A DNA stretch of 8,800 nt, from assembly GCA_934095805.1 (NCBI GenBank), contig CAKOKV010000028.1, positions 1 through 8,800 on the forward strand. Reading direction: 5' to 3'. The notes below the pieces were generated by a model. The model was not told where the DNA came from and did not search any database. It saw only the letters and a list, made by a program, of their open reading frames with translations. This DNA comes from an uncultured Bacilli bacterium (GTDB lineage Bacteria > Bacillota_I > Bacilli_A > RF39 > UBA660). Shown here one piece after another: positions 1 to 6,958 of the stretch (the first letter of the stretch is position 1; every line of letters begins with the position of its first letter). Both the position numbers and the translations under genes were made by a program.

Positions 1-113
1 ATATTGATGATATAGATAAAATATTTAAGAGTGAAAATAGAATATCTGCTGGGATATGTGCTGAACCAGTTGGTCTTTATTTAAATAAAATTTATTTTGA
101 TAAGAGATACTAG
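1..113 (+). CDS. truA: tRNA pseudouridine synthase A, C-terminal end (partial)
   Basis: Only the last 36 codons are visible, in the frame that starts at base 3, ending in TAG at 111-113. The translated tail contains ISAGICAEPVGLYLNKIYF, which fits the conserved C-terminus of TruA (a small residue, then A-P-x-GL-x-L-x-x-V/I-x-Y/F). TruA makes pseudouridine at positions 38-40 of tRNA anticodon arms in the cytoplasm. The catalytic Asp lies outside the window, so the call rests on the C-terminal motif only. The stop codon lies inside the 5' arm of the terminator hairpin that follows, so this gene ends its transcription unit. Glu replaces the more usual residue before Pro; other features are typical. 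Confidence 0.72.
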   Translation, partial: IDDIDKIFKSENRISAGICAEPVGLYLNKIYFDKRY

Positions 114-129
114 AAATAGTATCTTTTTT
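102..129 (+). terminator. Rho-independent terminator after truA
   Basis: GATACTA (106-112) pairs perfectly with TAGTATC (117-123) around a GAAA tetraloop (113-116), followed by six T (124-129). The stem can lengthen to about 102-127 by A-T and one G-U pair with the T tract. The truA stop codon TAG (111-113) lies within the stem and loop. Confidence 0.85.
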
Positions 130-133
130 GTTA

Positions 134-139
134 TATAAT
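134..139 (+). promoter_or_regulatory. Possible -10 box for the protease/surface-protein unit
   Basis: A perfect TATAAT lies 26 bases before the chosen ATG at 165 and just after the truA terminator. That position suits a promoter giving a leader of about 20 bases that includes the ribosome site. No good -35 box is seen: the 17-bp spacing position (111-116) reads TAGAAA. In such AT-rich DNA a TATAAT can occur by chance, so confidence is low. Confidence 0.35.
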
Positions 140-152
140 TATTTACAGTATA

Positions 153-158
153 GAGGTG
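153..158 (+). promoter_or_regulatory. Ribosome binding site that fixes the protease start
   Basis: GAGGTG ends 6 bases before the ATG at 165. The earlier in-frame GTG at 156 lies inside this Shine-Dalgarno sequence, so it cannot be the start. The protein therefore begins MKKCMKK rather than three residues earlier. Confidence 0.75.
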
Positions 159-164
159 TTTATT

Positions 165-3100
165 ATGAAGAAGTGTATGAAAAAGATTTTAGTTGTTTTA
201 TTTGTGGTTTTAACAATAATTAGTGTTTTATTATTTTCTAAAAATAAAAATGAAATATATATTAAAAATATTCTTTCAAGTGAATCATATTCATATTTAT
301 CTGATAATACAAAAAAATATATTGAAGAAGTTTACAACAAAACAGGAGAAGTAATATTAACTGAAAAGAATAAAAAAGAAAATACTCCTTATTTAAATCC
401 ATCATATAACGAATATCTATCATTAAGCAATGAAGAAAAATCTAAAATTTCAGTTATACCAAGTAATTTAATTTTAGATTATATTCCAAGAGCAGCAGGA
501 ACTGAAGAAAAAAATTTGCCATCATATTATAATTTAAATAATATTAATAATAATAGTTATTTAACACCAATAAAAGATCAAGAAACTTTAGGATTATGTT
601 GGGCATTTTCATTAACTGAACATGCTGAGAGTCATTTGATGATAAGTAATAATAATTCTTATAATGAAAACACTTTAATTTTTTCACCAAGACAACTTGA
701 TTATGCATTAAGTGATACAGGAATTGAAAACTTTAATAATAAATATATATCTCATAAATTAGGTGATGGAAATGATTTACGTTTTCCTTTGTATTTATTA
801 AGTTTAGGACTAGGCATGGTTGAAGAAAATAAATTTCCATATACATTAGATAAAAAAACTAGAAAGTTATATGAGGTACTAAATTATAATAATTCTTTGT
901 ATGAATTAAATACATCTATAAACATGCCTACATTTGCTAAAAGCTATAATGATTATATTCTTAAAGAATGTAATGATGCTGAAGATCCAACTACTTGTAT
1001 TAACGAATTAACTCAAGCATTATCTACTCAATATATTAATGAATTGAAGAAAATGATTATAAAATATGGAGGAGGAATTGCTACAACAATAGCACCAAGT
1101 TCTGATTGTTCTTTTAAAAATACTGATGGTGAAATAGTAACTGAAGAAAGAGCGGCATGTTCTTCATTCGATTATTTACATGATATGCAAGTTATTGGAT
1201 TTGACGATAATTACGAGTATAGTTATTGTAATGCTGGCAGTAAAAATTATTCAGTAAATAATAATGGAAAATGTGATAAAGGTAAACTAACTACTGGTAG
1301 AGGTGCATTTATTCTTAGAAATTCATGGGGTGAAGAAAATAAATTTCCATATTTGACATATGCAACTATTTCACCTAAAAATGATGTTGGAATAAAACCA
1401 TTTCTTACAACAGAGTTCACTTTTATTTCATCTTTATCAAGCATGTCAGAAAGAAAATGGGATAATACATATTCGAATATTGGAGATTTAGGTTTAGATA
1501 TATCTACAATAAATACATTAAATACATTAACAGAAAAATTTGTAAAAAAAATTAATACTGATGAAAAACTTGAAAAAATAAAATTTTATACTTATTCACA
1601 AGATGGTACATATAACATAAACATTGTAGTAGGAGATAAAAAATATAATTTTGAAAATATTAATACTGAAAAATACCCAGGTATATTTACTTATGATTTA
1701 TCAAATGAAAATATTATAATAGATAAAGAAGAGTTTAGTGTTACAGTATCTGGTAAAAGAAGTAAAGTACTGGATAAAACAATAGCAGTATTTACATCTA
1801 ATGTTGATACAACTCCAGTTATCAAAACAGAAGATACGACTATAACTACTAATGAATTTAATATATTATCTCAAACAAAAAATATTAATTCAGGAGAAAA
1901 AATTAACTATACATTATATGATGGAGAAACTGAACTTACTGATTATTTAAATGTTAGTGATAATATTGTTGCTGACAATGAAGTACTTAGTAATTTTACA
2001 ATATTAAAACCACTTCAAGATGGAAATTATACTTTAAAAATTAGTTATGGAAGTAATAGTTATGATTCTAAAATTATAGCTACTGGTTTAGTTGATTCTA
2101 TACTTGAAGGTGATGGAACCATAAATAACCCATATTTAATTAAAACAGAAGAAGATTTAAAAAAAGTAGGTGAAAATCTAAATTTATGTTATAAGTTAGC
2201 AAATGATATAACATTAACTGAAAAATGGACTCCAATTGGAACAAAAGAAAATCCATTTACTGGTGTGTTTGATGGAGACGGACATAGTATATCTAATTTA
2301 AATATTGAAAATAATAATGAATATAATGGCTTATTTGGATATGCTACTAATAATTCTAATAATGGTTATGATTTATCAATTAAGAACCTTGAAATAAAGA
2401 AAGCTAATATAACGACATCAAATGATGCAGGAATATTAGTAGGTCACATTGAATTAAATAAAGAAGATAGTATTATAATTAAAAATATATACTTAATAAA
2501 TGGAAATGTTAGATCTTCTAAAGGAAACATAGGAGCACTAGTTGGTTCAATAGCATCTAGTAACATCAATAGTAATTTACAATTTGTTAATATATTTAAT
2601 TCTTCAAATGTAGTAGGAGGAGAACATTCAGGATTAGTTGGTAGTATTTCGAATGTTAATGTAAGTTTCTCAATTATTCAAAATACTGGATTAGTAATGA
2701 TAACAAATTCAACTACTGACTATGGTACTTTAGTAGGAAAAACTGACTCAGAACAAGAAGTAATATTAGATAATTTTGTATTTACTGCTCTTGTTAAAGG
2801 AAAGGATTTCATTAAAGGACAATTAACAAATTATAATTTAAGTGAAACTAATAAATTACTTATATCACAAGGTTACTATTTAAAAACAAAAGATGATGAT
2901 AAAATGTATAGCTATCCAGATAATAAAGTCCATGCCATAGAATCATTTGAAAATTATAAAGATAAAAGTTCTTATAACGATTTAATTGATTTTGATAATA
3001 ATTGGAATTTATTAGAAAACAACAGTATTATACCAGTTATAAAAGCTGTAGATTTTACTTATACTTCTATTGAAGATATAGATATTAATCTGGGTGAAGA

Positions 3101-4178
3101 AATATCACTTGTTGATAAATTTTCTCCAATAACTAAAGCATTTAGAATTAGCTATGAAGTAATATCTGGAAATGATCACATTACCTTAAAAGAAAATAGT
3201 TATTTAGAAGATATTATTATTGAGGCAGAAACACCTGGTATAGTTAAACTACTTGTTAGAAGTAATTATGATAATTTTAATAAAATAATTAATGTTAATG
3301 TTCATGGTAAAGGTATTGTATATGATTCTAACAATTCAACTGGTGAAATAATTTATAAAAGATATACTAGTGGTTCAAGTATCATATTAGAAAATAAAAA
3401 CTCTTTTAAATGGAATGGATATGAAATTTCTGAATGGAATACTAAGAGTGATGGAAGTGGAGAAAGTTATGTTCCTGGTAGTAGCTTTAAATATGAAAAA
3501 GACATGACATTGTATGCTATATGGACTAAAATTAAATTTAACATTAATTATTGCTTTAATGAAAACTGTGAACCTGGTAAAATATATAAATATAACGATG
3601 GTGAAGAAGCAATTATTATAAATAATGAAAATAAAGTTGAAGGTAAAACATTTGATTCTTGGAATACTAAAAAAGATGGAACTGGTAAATCATTTAAGCC
3701 GAATGAAAAAATAACTATTAAAGAAAGTTACACTTTATACCCAATATATGTTGATGAAGTAACATATAGTGTTGAAAAATATAGGGTTATTGAAAGTTCA
3801 CATTATATATCAAGAATAATGCCTAATATAATAAAAGAAGAATTTACTAGTAATATTAAACTTGGAACTGATTATTCAGTTAGTGTTGAAACTATTAGTT
3901 TAGAAGATAAAAATATTATATATACTGGTTCTAAAACAAATATATATAAAGGTTCTAATATTTATGCTACATACATTAATATAGTAATAGGTGATATAGA
4001 TGGTGATGCTGAAGTTACATCTAGTGATTTATTAAAAGTAAGACAACATTTAATTGGAACGAAGTTGCTTAATGGAATATATTTATTATCAGCGGATATA
4101 GATGACGATACTGAAATTACATCTAGCGATTTACTTAGAATAAGACAACATTTGATTGGAACAAAGGTAATTTCTTAA
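165..4178 (+). CDS. Secreted or surface C1 (papain-family) cysteine protease with dockerin
   Basis: This is a 1337-residue multidomain exported protease, numbered from ATG 165. Residues 8-24 form a hydrophobic export segment without a clear AXA site, so it may be a signal anchor. The papain-like domain spans about 118-405: oxyanion Gln139 and nucleophile Cys145 (KDQETLGLCWAFS), His339 (LHDMQVIGFDD) and Asn386 (RNSWG). Next come a lectin-like region (about 420-550) of the kind found in clostridial C1 peptidases, an Ig-like stretch (550-645), a GLUG-type beta region (648-730 and on to about 860), an Ig/Big-like domain (about 968-1046), two InlB-type repeats (1049-1122 and 1123-1197, each with WNTKxDGxG) and a C-terminal dockerin (1275-1335). 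There is no LPXTG motif. The catalytic residues all appear present, so it is probably active; the substrate is unknown. It is followed after 10 bases by the membrane protein gene, probably as a two-gene operon. Confidence 0.85.
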   Translation: MKKCMKKILVVLFVVLTIISVLLFSKNKNEIYIKNILSSESYSYLSDNTKKYIEEVYNKTGEVILTEKNKKENTPYLNPSYNEYLSLSNEEKSKISVIPSNLILDYIPRAAGTEEKNLPSYYNLNNINNNSYLTPIKDQETLGLCWAFSLTEHAESHLMISNNNSYNENTLIFSPRQLDYALSDTGIENFNNKYISHKLGDGNDLRFPLYLLSLGLGMVEENKFPYTLDKKTRKLYEVLNYNNSLYELNTSINMPTFAKSYNDYILKECNDAEDPTTCINELTQALSTQYINELKKMIIKYGGGIATTIAPSSDCSFKNTDGEIVTEERAACSSFDYLHDMQVIGFDDNYEYSYCNAGSKNYSVNNNGKCDKGKLTTGRGAFILRNSWGEENKFPYLTYATISPKNDVGIKPFLTTEFTFISSLSSMSERKWDNTYSNIGDLGLDISTINTLNTLTEKFVKKINTDEKLEKIKFYTYSQDGTYNINIVVGDKKYNFENINTEKYPGIFTYDLSNENIIIDKEEFSVTVSGKRSKVLDKTIAVFTSNVDTTPVIKTEDTTITTNEFNILSQTKNINSGEKINYTLYDGETELTDYLNVSDNIVADNEVLSNFTILKPLQDGNYTLKISYGSNSYDSKIIATGLVDSILEGDGTINNPYLIKTEEDLKKVGENLNLCYKLANDITLTEKWTPIGTKENPFTGVFDGDGHSISNLNIENNNEYNGLFGYATNNSNNGYDLSIKNLEIKKANITTSNDAGILVGHIELNKEDSIIIKNIYLINGNVRSSKGNIGALVGSIASSNINSNLQFVNIFNSSNVVGGEHSGLVGSISNVNVSFSIIQNTGLVMITNSTTDYGTLVGKTDSEQEVILDNFVFTALVKGKDFIKGQLTNYNLSETNKLLISQGYYLKTKDDDKMYSYPDNKVHAIESFENYKDKSSYNDLIDFDNNWNLLENNSIIPVIKAVDFTYTSIEDIDINLGEEISLVDKFSPITKAFRISYEVISGNDHITLKENSYLEDIIIEAETPGIVKLLVRSNYDNFNKIINVNVHGKGIVYDSNNSTGEIIYKRYTSGSSIILENKNSFKWNGYEISEWNTKSDGSGESYVPGSSFKYEKDMTLYAIWTKIKFNINYCFNENCEPGKIYKYNDGEEAIIINNENKVEGKTFDSWNTKKDGTGKSFKPNEKITIKESYTLYPIYVDEVTYSVEKYRVIESSHYISRIMPNIIKEEFTSNIKLGTDYSVSVETISLEDKNIIYTGSKTNIYKGSNIYATYINIVIGDIDGDAEVTSSDLLKVRQHLIGTKLLNGIYLLSADIDDDTEITSSDLLRIRQHLIGTKVIS
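3987..4166 (+). repeat. Two-loop dockerin type I coding duplication
   Basis: Two tandem calcium-loop segments close the protease gene. Loop 1 runs from Asp1277 to Asp1288 (DIDGDAEVTSSD) and loop 2 from Asp1311 to Asp1322 (DIDDDTEITSSD). Both have acidic residues at positions 1, 3, 5 and 12, and each is followed by a helix ending RQHLIGT. At DNA level, 4011-4064 and 4113-4166 are 54-bp direct repeats offset by 102 bp, with about 8 differences by my count. Dockerins bind cohesin domains in calcium-dependent surface complexes; the partner here is not known. Confidence 0.85.
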
Positions 4179-4188
4179 GGAGGATTAA

Positions 4189-5337
4189 ATGAAGAGGTTA
4201 AATAAAATTATTACATTTATGTTAGTGTTTATGCTGTTTGGACTAAATGTTCAAGCAGCAAGTGCTAACTTATCAGTTAGTAAAAGTAGTGTATATGTAG
4301 GTGATACATTTACAGCAACAGTAAAAGCAAATGGGGTAGCTGCTTGGAATATTCATATTTCAGCGACTGGACCTGTTAGTGGATGTAAATTAGATCAAGC
4401 TGATGCTACTGCTGATGCACTTGATACTAATAAAACTTTTACTGCAACTTGTAAGACAACAGGTGAAGGAACTATAACTGTAACATTAAAAGGAGATGTT
4501 ACTAGTAGTGATGATGGTAAACCAGTAAAATTATCTAGTAGTAAAACTGTAACTGTTAACAAAAAAACTACTACAACTACAACAACAAAGAAAACAACTA
4601 CAACAGCAAAGAAAACAACAACTACTAAAAAAATAAGTGACATAACTACTACAACAACAAAGAAAGTTACAACTACACAAAAAGTAGAGAAAAATAATGA
4701 TGCAACTCTTAAAAATATAACAGTTGGTGGATATGATATTAAGTTTAGTAGCAACACTTATGAATATACAATTAATGTTAAAGCTGATGTTGATAAATTA
4801 GATTTTGATATATCTAAAAATAATGATAAAGCTAGTTATGAAATAATTGGAAATGATAAGTTAGTAACTGGTGAAAATAATATAACAATTAAAGTTACTG
4901 CAGAAGATGGAACTATAAAAGAATATAAGGTTAAAGTTATTAAAGAAAAAGAAAATACAAGTTCTAATAATTTGACACTTAATAATATTAAAATAGATAA
5001 TTATGAATTGAATTTCTATAAAGATAATTATGAATATAATTTAAAAATAAATAACGAAGAAAAATTAAATATATCAGTAGATGTAGATTCTAATTTAAAA
5101 TATGAAATAAGTGGAAATACTAATTTAAAAAATGGTAGTCAAATTACTATAAAAGTAACTGATTCAAATGAAGAAAGTATTTATAAAATAAATATTAAAA
5201 AAGATGAATCAAGTGCTTTAAATATATGGATGATTATTTCAATAATATGTTTTATTATAATAATTGTATTATTAGTTTTATACATTAAACTAAAGAATTA
5301 TCATAAAAAAGAAGATGTTGTTGTCATTAACGAATAG
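4189..5337 (+). CDS. Membrane-anchored surface protein, Ig/cohesin-like plus two cadherin-like domains
   Basis: This 382-residue protein starts at ATG 4189, 5 bases after AAGGAGG (4177-4183), which overlaps the protease stop. A signal peptide (1 to about 23-26, ending VQAASA) is followed by a beta-rich domain at 27-123 with two cysteines (66 and 88) that could form a disulfide. A Thr/Lys-rich linker (125-163) leads to two cadherin-like beta-sandwich domains of the PF12733 type. These lie at about 168-252 and 259-337, each opening with a (A/N)(T/L)LxNI strand and ending with an E-x-x-YK(V/I)x(V/I) strand. A single transmembrane helix (about 345-366) and a short charged tail KLKNYHKKEDVVVINE complete it, giving an outside-facing stalk. 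The function is unknown. The N-terminal domain could be a divergent cohesin that receives the neighbouring dockerin, but I cannot show this from sequence alone; a plain Ig-like adhesin is equally possible. Confidence 0.75.
   Translation: MKRLNKIITFMLVFMLFGLNVQAASANLSVSKSSVYVGDTFTATVKANGVAAWNIHISATGPVSGCKLDQADATADALDTNKTFTATCKTTGEGTITVTLKGDVTSSDDGKPVKLSSSKTVTVNKKTTTTTTTKKTTTTAKKTTTTKKISDITTTTTKKVTTTQKVEKNNDATLKNITVGGYDIKFSSNTYEYTINVKADVDKLDFDISKNNDKASYEIIGNDKLVTGENNITIKVTAEDGTIKEYKVKVIKEKENTSSNNLTLNNIKIDNYELNFYKDNYEYNLKINNEEKLNISVDVDSNLKYEISGNTNLKNGSQITIKVTDSNEESIYKINIKKDESSALNIWMIISIICFIIIIVLLVLYIKLKNYHKKEDVVVINE
4561..4677 (+). repeat. Thr/Lys-rich low-complexity linker (ACT/ACA/AAA codons)
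   Basis: Runs of threonine codons broken by Lys-Lys pairs (TTTTTTTKK, TTTTAKK, TTTTKK, TTTTTKK) code for residues 125-163 of the surface protein. Such linkers are usually extended and often O-glycosylated or cell-wall spanning. The codons mix ACT and ACA, so it is a degenerate repeat rather than a perfect microsatellite. Confidence 0.8.
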
Positions 5338-5358
5338 GTACTGAAAATAGTACCTTTT
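5336..5358 (+). terminator. Rho-independent terminator after the surface-protein gene
   Basis: AGGTACT (5336-5342) pairs with AGTACCT (5349-5355) around a GAAAAT loop, followed by a short T run to 5358. The stop codon TAG (5335-5337) overlaps the 5' arm, the same arrangement as at truA. The T tract is short, so it may be a weaker terminator than the first. Confidence 0.7.
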
Positions 5359-5361
5359 ATT

Positions 5362-5505
5362 ATGATATTATATTTTTGTGTAGTGAAGAATAGTGTAATA
5401 AGTGTTGAAGTAAATAGACAAATAACAAATAAGGTATCTATTATTCTAAATAGTTTAGAAATTGATATTAATACATTTGTTAATATGGCTTTAATTAGTG
5501 ATTAA
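5362..5505 (+). pseudogene. Short ribbon-helix-helix (RelB/DinJ-like antitoxin) relic
   Basis: An open frame runs from ATG 5362 (or GTG 5383) to TAA at 5503-5505, giving 47 or 40 residues. The part VISVEVNRQITNKVSIILNS followed by LEIDINTFVNMAL aligns without gaps to the N-terminal DNA-binding half of RelB/DinJ antitoxins: a beta strand (xVxVxVDxx), then a helix with L-x-x-LG(L/I)-(D/S)-x-(S/N)-T-(A/F)-(I/V)-N-(M)-x-L. Neither start has a Shine-Dalgarno sequence, ATG 5362 sits 4 bases after a terminator, the C-terminal toxin-binding part is missing, and no toxin gene follows. It is therefore most likely a remnant; a tiny functional RHH regulator is the alternative. Confidence 0.45.
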
Positions 5506-5506
5506 A

Positions 5507-5573
5507 TATATGTTTATAAAACAAAATATGAATAGTTTCATCATCTATAATAAATCTCAATAATAAACATATA
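5507..5573. repeat. 11-bp perfect inverted repeat upstream of yqfC
   Basis: TATATGTTTAT (5507-5517) and ATAAACATATA (5563-5573) are exact reverse complements separated by 45 bases. A small 5-bp hairpin, ATGAA (5528-5532) with TTCAT (5537-5541), lies between them. The right arm ends within a possible -10 box of the yqfC operon. It could be an operator, a distant-arm RNA stem or the end of a lost element; chance is possible in such AT-rich DNA. Confidence 0.5.
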
Positions 5574-5575
5574 CT
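5570..5575 (+). promoter_or_regulatory. Possible -10 box (TATACT) for the yqfC operon
   Basis: TATACT lies 5 bases before the yqfC ATG at 5581. If used, transcription would begin at or near the ATG and give a leaderless mRNA, which would fit the absence of any Shine-Dalgarno sequence here. The overlapping CATATACT (5568-5575) also resembles a SigE-type -10, but no convincing -35 is seen at either spacing. Confidence 0.3.
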
Positions 5576-5580
5576 TTACT

Positions 5581-5811
5581 ATGATAAAAGATATAATTAA
5601 AAATAATAATTATTATATTTGTATAGAGAATAATTTAATATGTATTAAAAATTACATAAGAATTATTGATATAAGTGAAACATTTATTAAAATTAAACTA
5701 AATAATAAGACTATTAAGATTAAAGGAAATAATATGGTTATTAATAGATTAGACGAGCATGATTTATCTATTAAAGGTGAATATAAGGATATAGAGTTTA
5801 ATTGTGAATAA
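5581..5811 (+). CDS. yqfC: YqfC-like sporulation protein
   Basis: This 76-residue protein matches the YqfC family (usually about 90-95 residues), though its N-terminus is somewhat shorter. The shared part runs from about residue 18: NLICIKNYIRIIDISETFIK, then IKIKGNNMVINRLDEHDLSI and GEYKDIEF. This fits the family pattern of a beta-rich small protein with a G-x-x-(L/M)-VI core and a terminal GxIxSIEF-like strand. In spore-formers YqfC is made in the mother cell and is needed with YqfD for normal sporulation; its biochemical role is unsettled. ATG 5581 is the first start after an in-frame stop at 5551-5553, and it has no ribosome site. The end overlaps the yqfD start by 8 bases, so the two are translationally coupled. 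Confidence 0.78.
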   Translation: MIKDIIKNNNYYICIENNLICIKNYIRIIDISETFIKIKLNNKTIKIKGNNMVINRLDEHDLSIKGEYKDIEFNCE

Positions 5812-6958
5812 AGTTAAAATTATTGTTAATGAAAGTAGTAATAAGTTTTTAAATTATTTAATCTATAATAGGATTTATTATGATTCACTTGATAAGTATA
5901 ATGATTATTATGTAGTAATTGTATCTTATGATGATTATTTATATATTAGAAGAAGATATAAATGTCATATTGTTAAGTATTATGGTAAAGAGAATGTTAT
6001 TGATATTTTTAATAGAAATAAATATGTATTTTTATCTTTGATTATATCTTTTATGTTACTTTTTTTATTTTGTAATACTATATTTGATATTAAGATTAAT
6101 AGTGATAATGAAGATATTATTAAAATTATTAATGATAGTTTAAATGATAATGGTGTTTCTTTATATAAAAGAAAAGTATCTTTTGATAAATTGAATAGTA
6201 TTAAAAATAAGATTCTTGTTGATAATAAAGATACATTAGAATGGATAGAGATAAGAGAAAAGGGTTGTAAATATTATATTGAGGTTACACCAAGGGTTAA
6301 ATCTAACAATAATGTAAATAGAAACGAACCAAGTGATATTGTTGCGGATAAAGACGGAGTTATTAAACATATTGTTGTTCATAGTGGAAGTAAAGTTATT
6401 GATATAGGAGATTATGTTAAAAAAGGAGATACATTAATAACAGGTAATGTTATTAAGAATGAAACTGTTGTTGATAAGATACATAGTGAAGGAGTTATTT
6501 ATGCTGAAACTTGGAAAACTGTTAATATATGTATTCCGTTTAAAAGAGTAGATTATGTTTATACAGGTAAAACTATTAATCATTATTATTTAGATGTATT
6601 TGGACATGAATTTACTTTAACTGGTAAATATGATAGTAATGATACTATAAATAAGAAAAGTATTGTTATTGATAAACCATATTTATTTTTTAAATTATAT
6701 AAAGAAGAAAAGAAAAAATATAGTTATAATGAAATTGTTTTAAGCGAAGAAGAAGCATATAATGAAGCAATTAATAGAAGTGTTTCTGAGATAGAAAAAA
6801 AGCTCTCTAATGATGAATATATTATTTCAAAAAAAGTTTTGAAAAAAGAGGTAAATAGTAGTAAAATAAGTTTAGAAGTATTTTTTAAAGTTTATGAAAA
6901 AATTGGGGTTGCTTCTGAAATAAAAGATATAGGAGAAGAGAATGGAGAGAGCAATTAG
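5804..6958 (+). CDS. yqfD: YqfD-like sporulation membrane protein
   Basis: This 384-residue protein starts at GTG 5804, overlapping yqfC. AAGGAT at 5785-5790 is a weak, slightly distant ribosome site, so coupling to yqfC probably drives translation. It has an N-terminal soluble part (1-72), one transmembrane helix (about 74-94) and a large outer region. Family hallmarks include GVSLYKRKVSF (117-127), LEWIEIREKGCKYYIEV (145-161) and the NEPSDIVADKDGVIKHIVV block (174-192), followed by GDYVKKGDTLITG (202-214). The last resembles a biotinyl/lipoyl-type beta fold seen in membrane-fusion-like proteins. YqfD is required at the engulfment stage of sporulation in Bacillus relatives (SpoIV-linked); the mechanism is unclear. 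Its neighbours and order are as in Bacillus up to this point. The final 17 bases overlap the VanZ-family gene. Confidence 0.85.
   Translation: MNKVKIIVNESSNKFLNYLIYNRIYYDSLDKYNDYYVVIVSYDDYLYIRRRYKCHIVKYYGKENVIDIFNRNKYVFLSLIISFMLLFLFCNTIFDIKINSDNEDIIKIINDSLNDNGVSLYKRKVSFDKLNSIKNKILVDNKDTLEWIEIREKGCKYYIEVTPRVKSNNNVNRNEPSDIVADKDGVIKHIVVHSGSKVIDIGDYVKKGDTLITGNVIKNETVVDKIHSEGVIYAETWKTVNICIPFKRVDYVYTGKTINHYYLDVFGHEFTLTGKYDSNDTINKKSIVIDKPYLFFKLYKEEKKKYSYNEIVLSEEEAYNEAINRSVSEIEKKLSNDEYIISKKVLKKEVNSSKISLEVFFKVYEKIGVASEIKDIGEENGESN

Noticed and set aside
156..164. GTG start for the protease 9 bases upstream
   Set aside because: The GTG overlaps the GAGGTG ribosome site, so ATG 165 is the sensible start.
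1247..1444. 65-codon frame on the minus strand within the protease gene
   Set aside because: It is antisense to the conserved NSWG region of the protease, has no recognisable motif, and is best explained as a shadow of the real gene.
4561..4677. Repeated ACAACT-type tract considered as a CRISPR or tandem satellite
   Set aside because: There are no equal repeat and spacer units. It stays in frame as a Thr/Lys linker with mixed codons.
4395..4757. 120-codon valine-rich frame on the minus strand
   Set aside because: Its Val/Phe runs are the reverse complement of the ACT/ACA/AAA threonine-lysine linker in the surface protein, so it is a composition artefact.
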